Shown: positions 25,297 to 36,050 of the stretch, one piece after another
Layout of the letters: every line of letters begins with the position of its first letter
Numbering within the stretch: position 1 is the first letter of the stretch
Origin: Iris pallida
Taxonomy: Eukaryota > Streptophyta > Magnoliopsida > Asparagales > Iridaceae
Direction: 5' to 3'
Assembly: GCA_029216955.1 (NCBI GenBank)
Contig: JANAVB010023996.1
Location: 10,977,919 to 11,041,918, forward strand
Length of the DNA stretch: 64,000 nt
The notes under the pieces: model-generated
Database searches by the model: none
What the model was told of the DNA's origin: nothing
Seen by the model: the letters and a program-made list of their open reading frames with translations, nothing else
Position numbers and translations under genes: made by a program

Positions 25297-27078
25297 CACT
25301 CCTAAAATCTAGGGTTGCCTCTTTCTTAGGAAAAGCTCTAAGTTCAAGGAGGTTAGTTTCTATGGTATTTTAATCCCTAAAACTCCTTTCCTCTTCCTTG
25401 TTTTTTCTAATTTATTCCATTAGGTCCTGATATGACTATTCTTGCTGTTGCTAAGGTCTCATCTCAGTTTGAGGTTGTTTTGATTGGATTGGGACATCAA
25501 GAGGAGAACCATTGAAAGAGGGGTTTTCTTGAGAAGTTCAAGCTTAGGTAACTTTCTCTACACCCCATGAAATTTCGATTGGTCTTCATGATTAGGAAGC
25601 CCTAAGAGTCCCCTAAGTGTCAGTATAAGTTTCGTGTCAGGTATCATGGGTTTTGTGTCCATTTTAGACACGTATCTGTGTCCCTATACTGGTGTTTGTG
25701 AAAATGCCACAAAGAGACTGTTGGTGTTATTTTCGAAATGTTTTTAAATAGAAAATTTAGTTTTATCATTGATTATTGGTCCCTGAGCTTCTGTGGTGAT
25801 TTTAGAGTCTGTTTGTGTCGGATTCGTGGATTGGACATGCGCGTGCACACGCTCGTGCGCACGCTACAGTGTTCCCCTGCTACTCGGGGCCTGTAGCGGA
25901 CATGACACTGGGTGTTTGGACACGAGATTTTAGGGGAGCCTCGGGGCACCCACTGACATGCCATATGTCAAATTTCGTGGGCCCACGTGGCCTGTCGAAG
26001 TATTTCTGGACAGTGCACTGATCACCACTGTCAGTCCCAGACTGAGTTTCTCGATACTGATATGGCCCTAATTCTATGGACACGACACGTTAGGACCTAA
26101 TTCAGGCTGACACACTTTTAGCTGGACACTAGGTGTACCTATTGACACAAGCACGAGACACTGTGGTGTCCTGTGTCGTACACACGACACGAGTGCACGA
26201 GGCAGTGCACTCGACAGTGCACTGTTGTGTCTATTTTGAGTTTCCTTGTTCTGGATACGTCGTGTCCACTTGGGTGGACACCATTAGGTTGTATGACACA
26301 AGTATAATATATATTTTGATTACCAACTCATTATTCTGTATCTTAATGATTTTTCATGGGGTAATTATCAATTTACAAATTCTGACACTGTGCACTAATC
26401 CTAAATTTTTTTCAGGTTTTGACTCTGAACTTGAACATCAATTTAACCTAGTTCCACACTATTAAATGCATGTTTTTAAAGCTTTAATCTATTCTCCTAT
26501 ATGTCATCTAATGCTATGTCGATTTTGGTTGGAATTGGTGGAAGTTTGGGTTGAAATTTGGGGATTGAATAGCTGTGGGCTGTTTTAATGGTTTAAAGTA
26601 ATATAATGTATTGTATGAACTATTTTGAACTATTCTTTTGGTGTTCATTTGAATCAATAAGTGATGACAGTGTTGTATCAAACCTGGGTTCTTTTGGGCT
26701 GTTTTTACTGTTTGAGTGTTCTTCAAAAACTGAGTTTTAATATATAAAACCTGTAGATCCTTTTGATATATATAATCTGAGATTGAATTTTTGGGTTAAA
26801 AATCAGTATAGGGACTGACCCCTTACTGCTAATTTCCTGTGTGTAATTCCTCCCCCTGCAGTCCAGTTTTGGCACTTGTATTGCTCACTCACTCACTTGA
26901 TATGATTTCTCTATACACACACTGTCCTCTCTCCCTTTCACTGTTTGTAATTCCTGCACATTGCTTTACCTCACCACACACACACACACAATTTTATCTA
27001 CACACACAACCACATGCCACCTATTCCCATTTCCTGTCACTTGTTGCCATACACCACACCCACACACAGTCTATAGTA

Positions 27079-27114
<36 letters not shown>

Positions 27115-27340
27115 CCTATCTTAATCTTCTAATTGTAGGTTATGTATTGTAATGAATACCTATGTATTATGTGTAATGTATATATATGCATAGGTGTAAT
27201 GGATGTTTGGATAATGTGTAAAGTAGAAAGTAGCTAATGTGGCCCAATGTAAATTAGTAGTGATGGTTTGATTTTGGCTTGATATAGTTGTGTACTTGTT
27301 ATTGGTCTAGGTAGACTAGATAGCCTAGTTAGACTTGGTT

Positions 27341-27426
27341 AGACCTTGTTGACCTAGTTTGACTTCTAGGGTTGACCAGAGTTGACTAAGAGTTGACCAA
27401 GAGTTGACTTTGGCCTAGATTGACCT
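27341..27426 (+). promoter_or_regulatory. Cluster of seven TTGACY (W-box-like) words in B LTR
   Basis: Seven TTGACC/TTGACT words lie within about 85 bp. The second LTR has six (about 36275-36350). This core is the WRKY binding site in plants; function here is inferred only from the motif. Confidence 0.4.
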
Positions 27427-27556
27427 AGAATCATGTAGAATGCATAGTAGGACATCATTTTTACCATTTTAGGCTTGTTGTGACTTGTGCTATTCTGATT
27501 AGGAGCCAGACACCACTCCTCGGACGGTACCTTTCATATTGGACACTCAGATACAG

Positions 27557-28267
27557 GCGAGTACATTCTCTAATCATTTCATATCCTGCTTAGAACTATT
27601 TTCTGCAGTAGATTACTTTACTTGTACTGTCACGTTGGTCACACAGATTGGTACTATATGGATTCCTTCTTGAGATATTATCCTTAGGGAGCATCGGGTA
27701 CTCTATGTTTTGTGCGTTTCACTTACATAGCGTATCACTTTGCTTCATTGGTTCTTCGATCACTTGTGACATATACTCTTATGATCACAGAGTCTTCCTG
27801 GAATCCTTATCCTATTTACGGGTCTACTATGTATCACCCTTTGGGGGCTTATCACCTTTCGGAGGCTTACCACCCTTCGGAGGCTTATCACCCTTCGGAG
27901 GCCTTACATAGTATCATAACATAACCTGGTTGGATCCTTGTGTACTGATTAGGGGTACGGGGGAGTAGAAATAGACATGTGAATACTATCCAAGTAGTGT
28001 AGTATCAGAATCTCTTCCATAGTGTAGCATCAGAATCTCCTATGCCATTTACATATCTATATTGTATTCTGACTCACTAGTCACATGTTAGCTCTCTATT
28101 TATAGTAGATATTTCTATTACAGCTTTCTCTCTCTGTTTACATACTGCACTTCTTTCAGTACCTGTATCTTACTTTACTGCATGGTTATATCTTCTAACC
28201 TGCTATGAACTGTTGTGATGTACTGTACTCGCTCCTGTCCTGACTGGACATGTTGAAAATATTACAG
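27557..28267 (+). other. GC-AG intron-like segment in B LTR copy 1
   Basis: It starts ATACAG|GCGAGTAC and ends AATATTACAG|AG. The exon-like piece before it, 27503-27556 (54 nt), is opened by TTCTGATTAG. Joining leaves one frame open across both junctions, in the same phase as in element C. Confidence 0.45.
27829..27902 (+). repeat. 18-bp tandem repeat, about four units, in B LTR
   Basis: Units of the type CTTATCACCCTTCGGAGG. The second LTR has the same four at about 36758-36831. They read PFGGLS/PFGGLP in one frame, but that frame has no other support. Confidence 0.8.
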
Positions 28268-28383
28268 AGGATGAGGAGGAGGCTGGTCTGGATACTTACT
28301 ACGGGACAGCCTTAGATGACACCTGCGAGCTGGACCCTCAGGAGGACCCAGCTCTAGCTGAGGATATCACCCCGATTGCCTAG
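28268..28383 (+). CDS. Acidic micro-ORF exon in B LTR
   Basis: After the acceptor the frame reads EDEEEAGLDTYYGTALDDTC, then ELDPQEDPALAED and a short end before TAG. It remains open into the preceding exon-like piece. The second LTR copy differs by one residue (about 37192-37305). The pattern YYGTAL...CELD recalls DYGVAGL...LEVE in C and EYGATLEL in A. No ATG was found in phase upstream. Confidence 0.3.
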
Positions 28384-28764
28384 ACTAGACTAGTTAGGCT
28401 TATCTTCTTTTGTAGTCATGAGTCATGTTTTAGCTAGACTTTATTTGATGTTCAGAGTTGTATATATTCTTTTATTCTGTATCTGAGACCATGTACTTCT
28501 GGATTTTGCTGGGATTTATCTTAGACTACTTTTCATCTATTTATTTCCTTGAGTTCTATTTCATATCGTGCTATCTCTTCCTTAGTTGTGATTGAGTTAT
28601 TACTGCTATGTCACCCCCATTCGGGGAGTATGAACTGTTTAGAGATATATTGCTAGATGATTGTTGACCTAGGACAGCGTTCTACCGCCGACACTGTGGC
28701 GTAGGCTGGACGTACCCACGTCTCGTGCCCTTACTCTAGGGCGCGGGTCGTGACATATTTTTAA

Positions 28765-28782
28765 TGGTGGCCCATGCAGGTC
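28765..28782 (+). promoter_or_regulatory. Primer binding site of B (tRNA-Ile type)
   Basis: TGGTGGCCCATGCAGGTC, 9 nt after the LTR end, matches tRNA-Ile(AAU) at all 18 positions. GTAGTG (28795-28800) pairs with CACTAC (28819-28824), extendable with wobbles, and TGCAGG pairs with CCTGCA (28827-28832). Confidence 0.8.
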
Positions 28783-28998
28783 TAGACTAGAAGTGTAGTG
28801 GTATTCGAATTAGAGTATCACTACAGCCTGCAGTAGGATATAGGACATTAATTTTAAGGTACTCAATCACTTTAGGAAAAATTCTTTTATTGCCATCTAA
28901 ATCCTTATTGTCAGCTGATCCTTTGAATTTTTAACTGTCCGCCTTTGTTATTTTGCTTCTTTCTCAGAAATTAATACTCTTGTTTGTCTATCTTCAGG

Positions 28999-31900
28999 AT
29001 GGTAGAGACTAGATCGCAGCGTGCCATTCATGAGGATGCTATAGAGGGGACTGCTACCTCTCAGCCAGTACGGCGAGGCCAGGGGACTGCAGCTCCTGCC
29101 ACCTCAGCTCGTATTGAGACCTCGGCAGCCGCAGCAGGGGGTATGCATCCACCGACTCGGAGGCAGGACCCGGTCATTCCAGAGGATCCCTTCTAGCAGC
29201 CGCCTCTAGGATACGTGGACGCAGCTCAGATGTTCGCGTACTTTCAGCAGTTCATAGACAGGCAGCAGGCTCGACAGGACAGAGGCATGGAGTTGGCCGT
29301 CACGACAGCCGCAGCTCGACCAGTGGTACAGCAGTCGAGGACACCGGGGATCGAGCAGTTTCAGAAGATGAGCCCCAGAGACTTTCTGGGGACAGAGGGG
29401 ATCCTATATGCCGATGAGTGGATCAAGCATATAGAGGAGATCTTCCGCTTGGCTAGGATCCCAGCAGACCTTCAGATCGAGGCCGTAGCTAGCCGGATGC
29501 AAGATCTTGCTCGCACCTGGTATCAGTCAGACCCCAGGGTGGGGGTACCTGGGCAGACTTGGGAGCAGTTCAAGGGCTTCTTCAAGAAGAAGTTCTTCCC
29601 AGATTCAGCACTCAGAGCCTTGGAGTCGCAGTTTGAGAGCCTAGTCCAGGGGAGTCTATCAGTGGAGGAGTACGTCAGGGAGTTCGGCCGCCTCGGCAGG
29701 TTTATGGAGGGCTTGCACGAGACGGCGAAGGCCTAGAGGTTCCGGAAGGGCCTAGTCAAGGAGGTCAAGTCCTTGACCAAGGGCAACCGGGATGCCACGT
29801 TCGAGGAGATCTTGACGGGAGCCTTGTTGGCAGAAGATGATCTTGAGCTTAGGCTCAAGAGGGGAAGAGACCCAGTTGGAGGCAGCAGCAGCAGCGGAGG
29901 CCAAGCCAAGAGGCCCCACTTTTAGCATCAGCAGCTGAGGCAGTTTCAGCCACAGCCGATTCAGCAGAGGCTAGTCCATCATCATCAGCAGCCGAGGCAG
30001 CACCAGCAGGGTCAGAGACAGGATGGTACTTGTGCCTACTGCAAGAAGCCTGGGCACACCTTCAATGAGTACCGAAAGAGGCTGGGCCAGTGCCTGGTGT
30101 GTGGCTCAGCAGACCACCAGATGAGGGAGTGCCGCATGGGACGAGCAGCCCAGGAAGCAGCAATCAGAGCTCCAGCAGGCCAACAGAGGGGACCAGCCCT
30201 GCCGACACAGCAGCAGAGGTTTGTCCAGCACCAGCAGCAGGCCAGAGGAGGCCAGCAGGGATGAGCTTTCGCCATAGCAGCTGGAGATACAGAGGTGATT
30301 AGAGAGCTGATTGCAGGTTCGATTCTTCTCGACTCCAGTCCAGCATTTGCATTATTCGATTCTGGTGCTTCGCATAGCTTCATATCAGTATCTTTTGCGA
30401 TTAGACATGGTATCATAGCTGAATTGTTGCCTAGGACTTACAAGATCATGACCAGGGGTGGCATTATCCTCGTGAGTGATGTTTATAAGGGTCGGAGAGT
30501 AGTTTTGGGAGGCCGTGAGTTGGAGGTGAGCCTGCTCGTAATGCCATTGTCCGAACTACGATATAGTACTAGGCATGGATTGGTTGAGTAGGCACCATGC
30601 CATCATTGATTGCAGAGGGGGTAGAGTTCTCTTCAGAGCGCCGGGGGAGCCAGAGTTCGAGTACTCCAGACGTCAGGACAGAGCAGAGCAGCGGAGTCTT
30701 CTGTGGAGTCTCGGTCGAGGAGCAGACGATTCCACACCCCTTGATAGCAGATTATATGGATGTTTTCCCAGAGGAGTTGTCGGGATTGCTACCAGACAGA
30801 GACATAGAGTTCTCGATAGACTTGGTTCCAGGAGCGGAACCCATCTCTCAGCATGTCTATCGGGTGAACAACAGCGAGCTGGTAGAGCTGAAGAAGCAAA
30901 TGGATGAGCTACAGGACAAGGGCTTCATCCGCTCGAGTTCGTCGCCATGGGGTGCACTAGTGTTGTTCATGCCGAAGAAGGATGGGTCAGTACGCATGTG
31001 TATTGACTATAGGGCACTCAACAACCTCACGATCAAGAACAAATACCCACTATCGCGGATCGACGATCAATCTGACCAGTTGAGCGGAGCTCGGGTATTT
31101 TCTAAGATTGATCTGAGGTCGAGATATCACCAGGTGAAGGTGAAGGGGAAGGATATTCCCAAGACCGCTTTCAGGATGCGGTACGGGCAGTTTCGAGTTT
31201 TTGGTTATGCCGTTTGGGACTAACCAATGCACCAGCAGTAGTTTATGAACCTTATAAACAAGGTGTTCCACCAGTATCTGGATCAGTTTGTGGTGGTGTT
31301 TATTGACGATATCTTGATATATTCTAAGACTGAGGAGGAGCACGAGGAGCATTTGAGGATAGTGCTGGAGATTCTTCGAAAGGAGCAGCTTTACGGGAAG
31401 CTCTCCAAGTGTGAGTTTTTCTTGGATCGGGTGGACTTCTTGGGGCATATGGTGACTTGAGATGGTATCTCAGTTGACCCCAAGAAGATTGTAGCAGTTG
31501 AGGCATGGACAAGCGCCGACTTTAGTTGCAGAGATCAGGAGTTTCCTGGGGCTGGCAGGATACTATCGGAGATTCGTGCATGATTTCTCTCGGGTTGCAG
31601 AGCCGTTGACTCGGTTGACCCGGAAGGATGCTGAGTATGTTTGGTCAGAGGAGTAGTCAGGCAGCTTTTGATGAGTTGAAGAAGCGGCTTACGACAGCTT
31701 CGATTCTGACATTGCCTTCAGGATCAGGTGGTTTCACTATTTATAGTGATGCTTCAGGGAAGGGGCTGGGTTGCGTCTTACAGTAGCATGGGAAGGTGAT
31801 TGCCTATGCTTACAGGCAATTACGTCCCCATGAGAAGAACTACCCTACCCACGACCTGGAGCTGGCAGCAGTGATATTTGCTTTGAAGCTGTGGAAGCAT

Positions 31901-33728
31901 TATCTGTATGGTGAGAGGGTGAAGATCTTCACAGATCACAAGAGCTTAAAGTATGTATTCACTCAGAAGGAGTTGAACATGAGACAGCGCAGATGGCTAG
32001 AGTTGATGAAGGATTTTGACATCCTACTTCAGTATCACCCGGGGAAGGCCAACGTGGTTGCCGATGCCTTGAGTAGGTATCCGACAGCCATGTGTTTGAC
32101 CATGGATCAGCATTTGCTTGCCGACTTGGAGAGCCTTGGGATTGAGGTGATCGTGCCCTGGAGTGCAGATGCAGCTATGGGGGATGCATATTCAGTCAGA
32201 CTTGGTGGAGAGGATCAAGTCGGCACAGTTTGAGGACATTGCTCTACGGTGTCTCCAGGAGCAGGTTCGAGCAGGATTGCTGGAGGGCGAGTTTTCTCTT
32301 GCAGAGGATGGTGCCTTGAGGCACGGTTCCAGATTATGTGTGCCCAGCGGAGATCTCAGAGAGCAGGTTATACAGGAGGCCCACAGATCTCAGTACTCTA
32401 TACACCCGGGTGCCAACAAGATATACCGAGATCTGCGGGAGCATGTTTAGTGGTCAGGAATGAAACGGGAGGTGGCTCGCTTCGTGGCTAGGTGTTTGGT
32501 CTGCCAGCAGGTCAAGGCAGAGAGGCAGAGGCCCGGTGGATTGTTGCAGTCGCTGCCCATTCCCGAGTAGAAATGGGAGCATATCACTAGGGACTTCGTA
32601 TCAGGATTACCGCGCACACCAGGAGGGAAAGACGCAATTTGGGTCATCGTTGATAGGTTGACCAAATTGGCCCACTTCTTGCCATTCAAGGTGGGTACGT
32701 CTACAGAGAGGCTGGCGGAGTTGTATATGCGGCAGATAGTCAGGATTCACTGGAGTTCCAGTCAGCATCGTCTCAGATCGGATAGCCATTTTACTTCCCA
32801 TTTCTGGAGGAATCTGCAGACCAGCTTGGGCACTCAGCTCAAGTTTAGTACTGCATACCACCCCCAGACGGACGGACAGTCAGAACGGACTATTCAGACC
32901 CTTGAGGATATGCTGCGGACATGCTTCCTGGACTTTGGAGGTTCCTGGGAGGATCATCTTCATTTGGTAGAGTTTGTCTACAACAATAGTTTCCAGGCCA
33001 GCATTAAGATGTCACATTTCGAGGCTCTGTACGGGCGTAGGTGCCGTACACCCTTATCCTGGGATGATGTTCGTACGCGAGCTTTACTGGGGCCAGAGAT
33101 GGTTGTTGATGCGGCCGAGAAGGTGAAGCTCATCAGGGACAGACTTCACGTGGCGCAGGACAGACATCGGCACTGGGCCGATAGCCACCGGAGGCCATTG
33201 GAGTTTGAGGTACAGATTAGAGTAGGATTAGATTTAGGTTTCCTTGTTTGTGATTTTTGATCATATTTGTTTATTATAATTAATTGAGTCCTTGCTTGTG
33301 ATTAGGTCGGAGACCAGGTTTTCTTGAGGATATCTCTGACTCGTGGTACGATACATTTTGGTGGAGGTGGGAAGCTTAGCCCGCGCTTCATCGGCCCTTT
33401 CGTTATCAGCGGAAGAGTCGGTGACGTTGCTTACAGGCTAGACTTGCCGCCTGTACTAGTGGGGCTCTACAACGTATTTTATGTATCATAGTTGAGACGG
33501 TACGTGGCTGACCCTAGCCATGTGCTCGATCATTCATAGATAGAGGTTGGGCCTTCTCTCAGCTATCCAGAACAGCCAATGGAGATTCTGGATCGACGTG
33601 AGAAGGTTATGAGGAACCAGGTGATACCCTTGGTACGCGTCGCATGGAGGCAACATTCTCCAGGAGAGTCTACCTGGGAGCGGGAGGATGAGATGCGCGA
33701 GCGCTACCCTTATCTTTTTGGACCGTGA
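28999..33728 (+). pseudogene. B gag-pol polyprotein remnant
   Basis: Gag starts MVETRSQRAIHED at 28999, one base after a 3' splice-like TCTATCTTCAG. Capsid homology runs to about 29800. Two Cys knuckles lie at about 30030-30130 (CAYCKKPGHTFNEY, with the last Cys of the first replaced by Tyr, then CLVCGSADHQMREC). Protease has DSGAS at 30360. Reverse transcriptase has [11 protein letters not shown] near 31300. RNase H has [10 protein letters not shown] near 31745. Integrase has HHCC near 32375-32510 and a DDE core at 32580-32880. A 96-bp intron-like insert lies at 33210-33305, and the chromodomain ends at 33728. Stops include TAG at 29194 and 29734 (CAG in relatives), TGA at 31458, and TAG at 31783 and 32568. 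It is inactive as it stands. Confidence 0.88.
33210..33305 (+). other. Intron-like insert in B integrase
   Basis: The coding frame ...PLEFE breaks at GAG|GTACAGATTAG and resumes as VGDQVFLRIS after TTGTGATTAG|GTCGG. A and C have no such insert. It is 96 bp, AT-rich, starts GT, ends AG and has an in-frame TGA, as expected of a short plant intron. Removal restores the reading frame exactly. Confidence 0.6.
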
Positions 33729-33770
33729 GGTATGCTTTCTATCCTTCTCATCAGTTGTATTTCGCCTTTC

Positions 33771-33807
33771 AATTTCGAGGACGAAATTCTTTTAAGGAGG
33801 GTAGATT
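33771..33807 (+). promoter_or_regulatory. Pre-polypurine hairpin and polypurine tract of B
   Basis: AATTTCGAGGACGAAATT at 33771-33788, then AAGGAGGGTAGA just before the second LTR. Confidence 0.65.
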
Positions 33808-36004
33808 TGTCACTACCATATTTCTAGTGTGAGGGTATTTTTGTCATTTTTGGGGTAATTTAAATTTATTAGAATTTATTTGAATTTTTGGGAATTTTTA
33901 GGAATTATTTTGGAATTGATTGGTGCTAGTTTTAGACATTGACTCATGTTGACTTAGGAGGCTGTCCTATAGGCTAACCTAGGTCAGGACTACTTGGTTA
34001 GGTTAAGAAACCCTAGTATGACCTAAGTTAGTGAATTCAAGTTCATTAGAATTATTTTGAGGGAATTTGGAGTTAGTTTGGTCTAGGAATGACTTGTGAA
34101 ATCACAAGTCATGATCATGACTTAAAACCTTAGAGGCTCAACCTAACCTAGTGAAACCTTAGTCCAACCTCACTTGGCCGGCCACCTTAGTCTAACCTAG
34201 GGATTCCCCCAACTATAAATACACTCATAAAATCTAGGGTTGCCTCTTTCTTAGGAAAAGCTCTAAGTTCAAAGAGGTTAGTTTCTATGGTATTTTAATC
34301 CCTAGAACTCCTTTCCTCTTCTTTTTTCTTTCTAATTTATTCCATTAGGTCCTGATATGACTATTCTTGCTGTTGCTAAGGTCTTATCTCAGTTTGAGGT
34401 TGTTTTGATTGGATTGGGACATCAAGAGGAGAGCCATTGAAAGAGGGGTTTTCTTGAGAAGTTCAAGCTTAGGTAACTTTCTCTACACCCCATGAAATTT
34501 CGATTGGTCTTCATGATTAGGAAGCCCTAAGAGTCCCCTAAGTGTCAGTATAAGTTTCGTGTCAGGTATCATGGGTTTCGTAGTCCGTTTTGGACACGTA
34601 TCTTTGTCCCTATACCGGTGTTTGTGAAAATGCCACAAAGGGACTGTTGGTGTTATTTTCGAAATGTTTTTAAATAGGAAATTTAGTTTTATCATTGATT
34701 ATTGGTTCCTGATCTTCTGTGGTGATTTTAGAGTCTGCTTGTGTCGGATTCGTGGAGTGGACACGCGCGTGCATACGCTCGCGCGCGCTACAGTGTTCCC
34801 CTGATACTCGGGGCCTGTAGCGGACACGACACTGGGTGTTTGGATACGAGATTTTGGGGGAGTCTCGGGGCACCCACTGACACGCCATATATCAAATTTC
34901 GTGGGCCCACGTGGCGTGTCGAAGGATTTTTGGATAGTACACTGATCGCCACTGTCAGTCCCAGGCTGAGTTTCTCGACACTGATACGACCCTAATTCTA
35001 TGGACACGACACGTTATGACCTAATTCAGGCTGACACACTTTTAGCTGGACACTAGGTGTACCTATTGACACAAGCACGAGACACTGTGGGGTCCTGTGT
35101 CGTGCACATGACAAGAGTGCACGTGTGCACGAGGCAGTGCACTCGACAGTGCACTGTCGTGTCTATTTTGAGTTTCCTTGTTCTGGACACGTCGTGTCCA
35201 GTTGGGTGGACACCATTAGGTTGTATGACACAAGTATAATATATATTTTGATTACCAACTCATTATTCTGTATCTTAATGATTTTTCATGAGGTAATTAT
35301 CAATTTACAAATTCTGACACTGTGCACTGATCCTAAATTTTTCCAGGTTTTGACTCTGAACTTGAACATCAATTTAACCTAGTTCCATACTATTAAATGC
35401 ATGTTTTTAAAGCTCTAATCTATTCTCCTATATGTCATCTAATGCTATGTCAATTTTGGTTAGAATTGGTGGAAGTTTGGGTTGAAATTTGGGGATTGAA
35501 TAGCTGTGGGCTAGTTTTAATGGTTTAAAGTAATATAATGTATTGTATGAACTGTTTTGAACTATTCTTTTGGTGTTCATTTGAATCAATAGATGATGAC
35601 AGTGTTGTATCAAACCTGGGTTCTTTTGGGCTGTTTTTACTGTTTGAGTGTTCTTCAAAAACTGAGTTTTGATATATAAAACCTGAGATCCTTTTGATAT
35701 ATATAATCTGAGATTGAATTTTTGGGTTAAAAATCAGTATGGGGACTGACCCCTTACTGCTAATTTCCTGTGTGTAATTCCTCCCCTTGCAGTCCAGTTT
35801 TGGCACTTGTATTGCTCACTCACTCACTGATTTGATTTCTCTATACACACACTGTCCTCTCTCCCTTTCACTGTTTGTAATTCCTGCACATTGTTTTACC
35901 TCACCACACACACAAAATTTTATCTACACACACAACCACATGCCCCCTATTCCCATTTCCTGTCACTTGTTGCCACACACCACACCCACACACAGTCTAT
36001 AGTA

Positions 36005-36050
<46 letters not shown>

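Larger units (their letters stand above)
24883..28755 (+). repeat. B LTR copy 1 (3.87 kb)
   Basis: From TGTCACTACC to GGGTCGTGACA. It contains a TATA box (25289), a GT donor (CTTAG|GTAACT at 25557/25558), (CT)n(TA)n near 27080-27113, a cluster of TTGACY words (27345-27425) and an acceptor at 27502. The GC donor is at 27556/27557, an 18-bp tandem repeat at 27829-27902 and an acceptor at 28267. A conserved U5 hairpin lies at 28682-28704. Copy 2 is collinear over its full length. Confidence 0.9.
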
